Program-made: the position numbers and the translations under genes
Part shown: positions 1 to 6,586 of the stretch, one piece after another
Numbering within the stretch: position 1 is the first letter of the stretch
How the letters are laid out: each line of letters starts with the position of its first letter
Notes under the pieces: model-generated
What the model was told of the DNA's origin: nothing
Seen by the model: only the letters and a program-made list of their open reading frames with translations
Databases searched by the model: none
Source: Sandaracinaceae bacterium
GTDB taxonomy: Bacteria > Myxococcota_A > Polyangia > Polyangiales > Houyiibacteriaceae
Direction: 5' to 3'
Length of the DNA stretch: 64,000 bases
NCBI GenBank assembly: GCA_020633055.1
Contig: JACKEJ010000013.1
Coordinates: forward strand, 62,001-126,000

Positions 1-239
1 ACCACGTTCTCGCCGACCTCGTGCTCGTGGAACATCGTGTAGAACGTGACGACGCCCTTCACGGCCGCGGCCGAGATCTCGAGCCGGGCCGCGACGTAGT
101 CGATGACCTCCGGGCTGATCCAGCTGTTTTGCTTCTGACACACCCAGAGGACCGGGATCAGCGCCGCTCGCCGAGTGGGGTAGCGGGTGATGATGTCGTC
201 GACTTGTTGTTCTCGCTCGGGCGTGAGGGCGAAGGCCAT
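1..239 (-). CDS. nuoE: NADH-quinone oxidoreductase subunit E (24 kDa), N-terminal part
   Basis: The minus strand from the ATG at 239 reads without a stop to the window edge, giving 79 complete codons beginning MAFALTPEREQQVDDIITRY. The stretch that includes LIPVLWVCQKQNSWIS and VKGVVTFYTMF is the helical N-terminal half of the NuoE/HoxE thioredoxin-like [2Fe-2S] subunit of respiratory complex I. The iron-sulfur cysteines lie further downstream, outside the window, so they cannot be checked. NuoE passes electrons between the flavin and the Fe-S chain in the NADH-dehydrogenase arm. A GAGAG ribosome-binding site lies just before the ATG. Other nuo genes may follow beyond the edge. The family assignment is strong even though the gene is truncated. 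Confidence 0.88.
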   Translation of the reverse strand, partial: MAFALTPEREQQVDDIITRYPTRRAALIPVLWVCQKQNSWISPEVIDYVAARLEISAAAVKGVVTFYTMFHEHEVGENV

Positions 240-811
240 AGTGCTCTCGGGCTTGCCTAGCGGGCCGCTGTACGTGCCCATCCGGGCGGTTGAAACTCAA
301 CACGCAGCAGGGGTTCCGAAGGCCCCCTGGGGGATCGGGGGAGGGATCCGAGGAGGGCCTTGGGCGGGGGGACGCTAGGCCGCGGCAAGCCCCGTGTCAA
401 GGCCGTGCGGGGTCTGGGCCGGTGGTTCCTCGGTATGGGCGCCCGACCCGCACACGACGTCCAATTCCGAGGACACGAGCGGGAGCGACCGGGGCTGGCG
501 CTCCCCCCCCCGCGGACACCCCAGACGATCGTCGAGCACGCGGCGTCGAGGGTAGTCCAGTGGCGCACGGGTCAGCCGCCTGGCGGTCGGCTACGCAGGT
601 GTCCGGTCGGGCGCAGAATGGACGCCTTTCTACTTTGCAGACCGCTTGCAACCCGGTAGGGTAGCCGGGCCGAGACCAGGGTATGACACCCTGACCTTGG
701 TGCGGGTGGGCTTGAGGCCGTCCGCGACCCATTCCCGGCCGCTCCGGCGGCACTTTCCCACCGGCCGCACCACAGCGTCCATGACCGCCCCAGGGCGGAG
801 GGGTTCTAAGA
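240..811. other. Intergenic region between nuoE (minus) and zinc-ribbon gene (plus)
   Basis: This divergent gap of about 570 bases shows no convincing coding frame on either strand; the open frames here are Arg/Pro/Gly-rich and lack recognisable motifs. It must carry the promoters for nuoE and probably for the gene at 812. Two inverted repeats are visible. A 7-bp pair AAGGCCC/GGGCCTT (319-325 and 355-361) encloses a CCCCC-T-GGGGG element, and a 6-bp pair lies at 677-693. No clear -10/-35 boxes were recognised. Confidence 0.5.
677..693. promoter_or_regulatory. Small inverted repeat, possible operator
   Basis: The sequence has perfect 6-bp arms CAGGGT and ACCCTG separated by ATGAC, about 120 bases upstream of the zinc-ribbon gene start at 812. 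The size suits a dimeric regulator site, but a single copy of this length can arise by chance in GC-rich DNA, so the call is weak. Confidence 0.2.
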
Positions 812-2111
812 GTGACCATCTACTGTCCCTCATGCGGAAAACCGAACACTGACGAAGCGAGCAACTGCATCAGCTGCGGGACCGAGCTGGCCAAGAAGAA
901 GGCCGCTCGCTTCAAGGGCACCATGATGATGAGCGGTCCGGGCGCACTGCCGGGCGCGCCCGCGTCGGCGCCTCCGCCAGCTGCCCCCGCCGCGCCGCCC
1001 GCGGCGGCTCCCGGCGCGTCCCAGCCGCCTGCGGCGAAGAAAGATCTCGCGTTCCAGAAGACCATGCTGGGGCCCATGACGGCGCCTCCGGGCGTGGGGG
1101 CTCCGGGCGCACCGGCCCCGGCCTTTGGCGCTCTGCGGCGGCGCCCCCGCGGGCGGCGGCTTCGGCGCTCCCCGCAGCAGCGGCGCCCCTGCGGGCGGCG
1201 GCTTCGCGCACCTCCCCGGCAGCCGCTCCTCGGCTGGCGGTGGCTTCGGCGCACCTCCCCCGGCAGCCGGTGGCGGCTTTGGGGCTCCCCCCGCGGCGGC
1301 GCCCCCGGGTGGTGGCTTCGGAGCGCCCCCCGCAGCAGCGGCGCCCCCGGCGGGCGGCGGCTTCGGCGCGCCTCCCCCAGCAGCGGGTGGCGGCTTCGGC
1401 GCGCCTCCTCCAGCAGCGGGTGGTGGCTTCGGCGCACCGGCCCCGGTGTCCGGCTTTGGCGCGACCATGCCCGAGTCGTCTGGCGGCGGCGGCGGCTTCG
1501 GCGCTCCCCCTCCGGCGGCGAGCGGTGGCTTCGGCGCACCCGCGGGGGCTCCCCCGGGTGGTGGCTTCGGCGGTGACAGCCCGTCCAGTCCTCCGGGTGG
1601 TGGCGGCTTCGGTGGCGCGCCTGCAGCCCCGGCCGAGGGCGGCGAAAAGCCGAAGAGCAAGATGCCCATGATCCTGGGTGGCTGCTGCTTGTTCATCCTC
1701 CTCGCCACCTGTGGCGTGGGCGGCTTCCTGTGGTGGAAGACCAACCAGGTCATCGACGAGGCAACGGGCGGAGACGGCGTGCTGGGCAGCATGAACCGCC
1801 TGGCCATCAGCGCGCACTTCCAGGCCATCACCAACAGCTGCGGCTTCGACGCGAGCGGCGCGGGGGCCTCTGGCTCGTTCAACCCGGGCGTGTGGGCCAA
1901 CTACCAGGGCATCGTCTGCCAGCTCCCCGCGGGTGCGGCCGCTGTCGCAGGAGATGGCGCTCGCTCGCAGATCGCGGCGGGTGACGAAGGACGCGCGGCT
2001 CCGCTGGGGCTCGACCCGAACACGTGCAGCACCCTGACGGCTGGCGCCGGCAAGGCGATCCTGTGCAACGGCCTGTTGGTGCATCTGGAGAACCCCACCG
2101 CGTTCCAGTGA
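812..2111 (+). CDS. Zinc-ribbon, GGGFGAP-repeat membrane protein (frame broken in the repeat)
   Basis: The GTG at 812 opens a frame beginning with a zinc ribbon (CPSCG and CISCG) and short FKGTMMMSG and FQKTMLGP segments. It then enters a Gly/Phe/Ala/Pro low-complexity tract. The reading frame changes near 1131-1150 and continues in the next frame to the TGA at 2109. The second part holds about a dozen GGGFGAP-like units, one transmembrane helix (about 1670-1730, preceded by KPKSKMP), and a C-terminal domain of about 120 residues with several cysteines. Restoring eight missing G/C bases between 1131 and 1245 gives one 435-codon protein with a regular repeat. The function is unknown. The zinc ribbon plus low-complexity linker plus membrane anchor suggests a signalling or scaffold protein. 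A GGAGGGG ribosome-binding site precedes the start. Confidence 0.7.
1127..1626 (+). repeat. Tandem repeat encoding GGGFGAP units
   Basis: About 12 degenerate copies of a 24-40 base unit encode (Pro/Ala)-GGGFGAP followed by Pro/Ala spacers. Copies from about 1245 onward are regular. Copies between 1131 and 1245 match the same unit only if single C or G bases are put back into homopolymer runs. The tract is a low-complexity linker inside the zinc-ribbon protein and a likely place for assembly or base-calling error. Confidence 0.75.
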
Positions 2112-2225
2112 CGTAGGTGCGGTCCCGTCGTGCAGAGCGTCCTCCGGGGCGCTCTTCGCGTTTCCGTCTCCGCACGTGCCGCGCGCATGACGCACGCCCG
2201 CCGAGGCCCATGTACACTGCGCGGG

Positions 2226-2915
2226 ATGGCCGCCCACATCCTGGTCGCTGACGACGAAGCCCGCATCCGCGAGGTGGTGCAGTACACCCTCGAACGACAG
2301 GGCTATCGCGTGACCCTCGTCACGCACGGTCGCGCCGCCCTCGAACGCGCGCGTCAGAGCGACATCGACCTGGTGGTGCTGGACGTGATGATGCCCGAGC
2401 TCGACGGCCTCGACGTGTGCCGTGAGCTACGGCGCGACTCGAGCGTTCCGGTGCTGTTCCTCTCGTCGAAGAGCGAAGAGTTCGATCGCGTGCTGGGGCT
2501 CGAGCTGGGTGGCGACGACTACCTCACCAAGCCCTTCGGAACGCGTGAGCTGGTGGCCCGCGTAAAGGCCTTGCTGCGACGCGGTTCGGCTGGACGCGCA
2601 GAGCCCGAGGGCGACGGCGAGCTGCTCTCGCACGACGGGGTCACCATCGACCTCGCGCGCCACGAGGTGCGCTGCGGCGAGCACGTGCTGCGGCTGACCG
2701 CGACCGAGTTCGGTGTCCTCGCCGCGCTCTTCGAGCGCCCTGGCGTGGTCCTGTCTCGCGGGCAGCTGATGCAGCGCGCGTACCCGTTCGACAACTTGGT
2801 GACCGAGCGCACGTTGGACACGCACGTCCGGCGCATCCGGGCCAAGTTCCGCGCGCTGGGGCGTGATCCGATCGAGACCGTGCACGGTGTCGGCTACAAG
2901 GCCGCCGGTGCGTGA
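2226..2915 (+). CDS. OmpR/PhoB-family response regulator
   Basis: This is a 229-residue two-component regulator. The N-terminal receiver domain has the acidic pair in VADDEARIR, the phospho-acceptor Asp53 in LVVLDVMMPELDG, and the conserved Lys in YLTKPFG. The C-terminal half is a winged-helix DNA-binding domain (LTATEFGVLAALFERPGVVL and the THVRRIRAKF recognition helix region). The ATG at 2226 fits the start of the receiver fold; longer upstream starts add an unrelated Arg-rich segment. It overlaps the histidine-kinase gene by eight bases, so the two are translationally coupled and form a cognate pair. The downstream serpin and pentapeptide genes are possible targets, but that is inference. 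Confidence 0.93.
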   Translation: MAAHILVADDEARIREVVQYTLERQGYRVTLVTHGRAALERARQSDIDLVVLDVMMPELDGLDVCRELRRDSSVPVLFLSSKSEEFDRVLGLELGGDDYLTKPFGTRELVARVKALLRRGSAGRAEPEGDGELLSHDGVTIDLARHEVRCGEHVLRLTATEFGVLAALFERPGVVLSRGQLMQRAYPFDNLVTERTLDTHVRRIRAKFRALGRDPIETVHGVGYKAAGA

Positions 2916-4485
2916 CACCCACGCTCCGGCTCCGGAACGCATCCGCCGGTGGGTCAGGCGACTCCTCGGTCGCATCGGCCTGCGGCTGCTCCTGGTGAAC
3001 CTGCTCGTGGTGCTCGTCCCCGTGGCGGGCCTCGAGTTCGCGCGCCTGTACGAGCGCCAGCTCCTCGGCGCGCTGGAGCGCGACATGCGGCACCAGGCGG
3101 TGTTGATCCGGCGCATGCTCGAGGTCGGCCCCGAGAGCCCTGCCCTGGGGAGCGAGACACAGCAGGAGGTCCTGCGGCTCGCGGCGGCTGACACGCGCAC
3201 ACGTGTGCGCGTCATCACCCGCGACGGCGACGTGCTGCTCGACTCCCACCGTGACGGTGCGCCCGAGGGCCCGGAGCCCCACGTACCGTCCCTGCTCGGC
3301 ACGCCCAGCGTCGCGCCCGGCTCGCTCACGAACGGCCGCTACGTCGCGCGCGCGGGTGACTTCTCCGCACAGTGGAGCGACGCCCACGACGAGGGCTGGC
3401 CAGACCTCCCCGCGCGCGCCGAGGTCGCGCGTGCGTTCACGGGCGAGCGCGCCAGCTTCACCCGCGTGCGGGAGCGCTCCCCCGAGGTGCTGCTGTTCGT
3501 GGCCGAGCCGGTCTTCGAGGAGCGGCGCGTGGTGGCTGTGGTCTACGTGGTGCGCAGCACGCAGCCTGTACTGCTGGAGCTCTATCGCATCCGCCGCGGC
3601 CTCATCTCGGTGCTGAGCGTGGCCATCGTCTTCACCGTGCTGATCAGCCTGGCGCTCGGCTGGACCATCTCGCGCCCCCTCTCGCGCCTGTCGCGGGCCG
3701 CGCGCCGCATCGCACGCGGCGACCGCGATGCGCCTGTCCCCATCGTGGGCAGCGGTGAGATCCGCGAGCTCAGCGAGTCGTTCGCGACCATGACGCGCGA
3801 GCTCGACGGGCGCCTGCGCTACATCTCCGACTTCGCCGCAGACGTGGCGCACGAGTTCAAGTCTCCACTCACGTCGATCCGCGGCGCCGCGGAGCTGTTG
3901 GGCGAGGGCGCGGCCGACGATCCGGACGCCCGCCAGCGCTTCCTCCACAACATCGAGCTCGACGTCCAGCGGCTGGATCGCTTGGTCTCCCGCCTGCTGG
4001 AGCTGAGCCGCATCGAGGCCAGCCAGGAGCCCAAGGTATCCCGCGATCTGCTCGCGCTGGTGACCGACGTCGCGACTCGGGCCAGCACGCCCGATCACGT
4101 GGTGCGAGTAGACGCCGACACCGGCGCTCCGATCACGCTGGCCGTCCGCGAGACGGACCTGGTCACAGCCCTGCTCAACCTGTGCGACAACGCGGTGCGC
4201 TTCTCGCCCGCTGGCGAGCAGGTCGCGGTGCGTGTCTCGGCCGACGCGCACGAGGCGCAGATCGAGGTGCGCGACCGGGGACCCGGCGTTCCGGAGGCAC
4301 ACCGCGCCAGGATCTTCGACCGCTTCTTCACGACCGACAGTGAAGATGGCACCGGGCTGGGCTTGGCGATCGCCAGCGCGGTCGCCCTGGCGCACGGGGG
4401 GACCCTCACACTGCAGCCCAACGACGAGGCGCGTCCCGGCGCGTGCTTCGTGCTGACCTTGTCGCGCGACAGCGTACGCGGCTGA
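2908..4485 (+). CDS. Membrane sensor histidine kinase
   Basis: This 525-residue kinase starts at a GTG inside the end of the response-regulator gene. A first membrane helix (about 23-45) and a second (about 230-255) bracket a periplasmic sensing region of about 180 residues. A HAMP segment (SRPLSRLSRAARRIARGDRD) follows. The H-box carries His315 in VAHEFKSPLTSIRG, and the ATPase domain shows the N-box LCDNAVRF, G1 DRGPGVP and G2 GTGLGLAIA. The layout resembles CreC/ChvG-type kinases. The ligand is unknown. The ATP-binding and phospho-acceptor residues are all present, so it should be active. Confidence 0.93.
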   Translation: MRDTHAPAPERIRRWVRRLLGRIGLRLLLVNLLVVLVPVAGLEFARLYERQLLGALERDMRHQAVLIRRMLEVGPESPALGSETQQEVLRLAAADTRTRVRVITRDGDVLLDSHRDGAPEGPEPHVPSLLGTPSVAPGSLTNGRYVARAGDFSAQWSDAHDEGWPDLPARAEVARAFTGERASFTRVRERSPEVLLFVAEPVFEERRVVAVVYVVRSTQPVLLELYRIRRGLISVLSVAIVFTVLISLALGWTISRPLSRLSRAARRIARGDRDAPVPIVGSGEIRELSESFATMTRELDGRLRYISDFAADVAHEFKSPLTSIRGAAELLGEGAADDPDARQRFLHNIELDVQRLDRLVSRLLELSRIEASQEPKVSRDLLALVTDVATRASTPDHVVRVDADTGAPITLAVRETDLVTALLNLCDNAVRFSPAGEQVAVRVSADAHEAQIEVRDRGPGVPEAHRARIFDRFFTTDSEDGTGLGLAIASAVALAHGGTLTLQPNDEARPGACFVLTLSRDSVRG

Positions 4486-4501
4486 GGCTACCCTCCCCGC
4501 C

Positions 4502-5839
4502 ATGACGTCACACGTGCGCGCGCCCCTGCCTCTGCCCCTGCTGTGCCTGAGCCTCCTGTCGAGCGCGACCACACTCACGGGTTGCGGGGGGTCCGGCACG
4601 GACGCCGAGCCGAGCACGCGCCAGCCCGCCGCCAGAGACCCTGCGCCCGAGGACGGGCGTGGCGACGCGGTCGAGGCCAGCGCGGACGGTGCGGGCGCCG
4701 CCGAGCGTCAGGCCGACCTCATGGCGCGCGCCAACCGCTTCGGCATGGACCTCTACCAGCGGCTCCGCGTGGCCCCAGGAAACGTGGTCATCTCGCCCAT
4801 CAGCGCGCACGCGGCGCTGAGCATGACCTACGCCGGAGCACACGGCGAGACCAAGAGCCAGATGGCCAGCGCGCTCGAGCTGGACGCCGACGACGCCACC
4901 ATCCACGCCACCTACGGCGGCGCGCTGCGCAGCTGGAACGCGACGACCAGCGCCACGCTGCGCGTCGCCGACCGCCTCTACGCTCAGGCGGGGCTGGCGC
5001 TCCAGGAGCCCTTCCTCGCCATCACGCGCGACGACTACGACGCTCCCCTCGAGCTGCTCGACTTCGGCGCCGACCCCGACGCCGCACGCGGCACGATCAA
5101 TCGCTGGGTCGAGACCCGCACGGAGCAGCGCATCCCGGAGCTCCTCCCGTCCGGCGCCATCACCCCGCTCACGCGCCTGGTGCTGGTGAACGCGGTGTAC
5201 TTCAAGGGCACTTGGCGCACCCCCTTCGACCCAGCCGAGACCGAGCCACGCACGTTCCTGGTGCAAGGCATCGCCGAGTCCAACGTGACCACGATGCGCA
5301 CGCGTGGCCGCTTCTCGTTCGGTCGCGGCGACGGCGTGCAGGTGTTGGAGCTCCCCTATGCGGGCGACGAGCTGAGCATGCTGCTCGTACTGCCCAGCAC
5401 GCGCGGCGAGCGTTCCGTGGATGCCGTGGAGGAGACACTCTCGGAGCGGGTGTTGACGATCTGGCGTGCCGCCATGTCCGAGCAGGAGGTGGAGGTCCAG
5501 CTCCCGCGCTTTCGTCTCGAGCCGCCGTCTGCGCCACTGTCCGGATCGCTGCAGGCGCTGGGCATGCGCGACGCGTTCCGAGAGACCGCCGACTTCCGCG
5601 GCATCGCAGGACCGCAGTCGGGGCTGTACCTGGCAGAGGTCTACCACAAGGCCTTCATCGAGGTGACGGAGGAGGGCACCGAAGCCGCCGCGGCTACCGG
5701 CGTGGTGGTGGCGACGCGCAGCGCGCGTCCCCAGCCCGACCCCGCGAGCTTCATCGCGGATCACCCCTTCCTGTTCTTCATCGTGGAGCGGCGCACCGGC
5801 GCGATCCTCTTCCTGGGGCGGGTCAGTGACCCCCGCTGA
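4502..5839 (+). CDS. Serpin-family protease inhibitor, predicted lipoprotein
   Basis: The 445-residue protein starts with a signal peptide ending in a lipobox (TTLTGC), so it is probably anchored to a membrane surface. After a Gly/Ala-rich linker comes a complete serpin fold, with NVVISPISAHAALSMTYAGA near the N-terminus and FIADHPFLFFIVERRTGAIL near the end. The reactive-centre loop has the inhibitory hinge EEGTEAAAAT, with small residues where the loop must insert into beta-sheet A. By alignment the scissile bond P1-P1' is Arg406-Ser407. Arg-Ser is also the antithrombin bond, predicting action on trypsin-like proteases. It starts 16 bases after the histidine kinase gene and is likely co-transcribed with it. 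Confidence 0.93.
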   Translation: MTSHVRAPLPLPLLCLSLLSSATTLTGCGGSGTDAEPSTRQPAARDPAPEDGRGDAVEASADGAGAAERQADLMARANRFGMDLYQRLRVAPGNVVISPISAHAALSMTYAGAHGETKSQMASALELDADDATIHATYGGALRSWNATTSATLRVADRLYAQAGLALQEPFLAITRDDYDAPLELLDFGADPDAARGTINRWVETRTEQRIPELLPSGAITPLTRLVLVNAVYFKGTWRTPFDPAETEPRTFLVQGIAESNVTTMRTRGRFSFGRGDGVQVLELPYAGDELSMLLVLPSTRGERSVDAVEETLSERVLTIWRAAMSEQEVEVQLPRFRLEPPSAPLSGSLQALGMRDAFRETADFRGIAGPQSGLYLAEVYHKAFIEVTEEGTEAAAATGVVVATRSARPQPDPASFIADHPFLFFIVERRTGAILFLGRVSDPR

Positions 5840-5884
5840 GCACGGCGACCGAGGGCAGCCATCCATGACGAACGAGCCAAGACA

Positions 5885-6484
5885 GTGAGCGGGAGTGACG
5901 TCGCAGCGCGCCTCGCAGGCGCCATGGACTTCGAGGACGAGGAGTTCGTGGGGGGCTCGTGCTCTGCGCTCGACCTTCGCGGCAAGCGCTTCACGCGCTG
6001 TCGCTTCGAGGCCGTGACCCTCGACAAGGCGCACCTCGAGGGCGTTGTGCTCGACGAGTGCGTCTTCGTGCGCTGCGACCTCTCGATGGCGACGCTCGGA
6101 GACTGCAGCTTCCGTGGCGCGCACTTCGACCACACCAAGCTGATGGGCGTGGACTGGACGGTGGCGCGCGACCTCCTGTTCGACGTGTCGTACGAGGGCT
6201 GTGTCCTGAGCTACGGCGTCTTCGTGGACCGCAAGCTGCGCAAGGTCGCGCTCACGGACTGCGTGGCGCACGAAGTCGACTTCAGCGGCGCAGACCTCAC
6301 CGACGCGGACCTACGCGGCACGGACCTACGCGGCGCGGTCTTCGCGCGCACGACGCTCGTGCGGACCGACCTGTCGACCGCCACGCACTACCGCGTCGAC
6401 CCCGCGAACAACAAGCTGAGCAAGACCAAGTTCTCGCTCGAGGCGGGCGTCGCGACGCTGCGCGACCTCGGCATCGTGGTCTGA
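5885..6484 (+). CDS. Pentapeptide-repeat protein
   Basis: This is a 199-residue protein made mostly of A(D/N)LXX-type pentapeptides, for example FSGADLTDADLRGTDLRGAV, plus more diverged repeats rich in Cys and Phe (CRFEAVTLDK, CVFVRCDLSM, CSFRGAHFDHTKL). These repeats stack into a right-handed quadrilateral helix. The C-terminal tail (NNKLSKTKFSLEAGVATLRDLGIVV) resembles the non-repeat cap of Qnr/MfpA-like gyrase-protecting proteins, but membership cannot be settled by eye. The GTG at 5885 is taken as start; an ATG at 5924 is an alternative. It follows the serpin by 45 bases in the same direction. Confidence 0.8.
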   Translation: MSGSDVAARLAGAMDFEDEEFVGGSCSALDLRGKRFTRCRFEAVTLDKAHLEGVVLDECVFVRCDLSMATLGDCSFRGAHFDHTKLMGVDWTVARDLLFDVSYEGCVLSYGVFVDRKLRKVALTDCVAHEVDFSGADLTDADLRGTDLRGAVFARTTLVRTDLSTATHYRVDPANNKLSKTKFSLEAGVATLRDLGIVV

Positions 6485-6586
6485 ACACACGCCCCCGCGG
6501 TGTCGCGCGCACTGCTGGCCGCAGCCGCGTGGTGAGGCGACCGTGCGCCTTCGTCGCGCCCGCTGCACGCAGACGTCGGCCAACGC

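Noticed and set aside
1127..1626. A CRISPR array or mobile-element repeat in the 1.1-1.6 kb region
   Set aside because: The units are short, in frame, degenerate and encode GGGFGAP; there are no unique spacers of constant length.
812..2111. The zinc-ribbon gene as a true pseudogene
   Set aside because: The only lesions are in C/G runs of a repeat and both halves are otherwise intact, so sequence error is the more likely cause; it is kept as a gene with a flagged frame.
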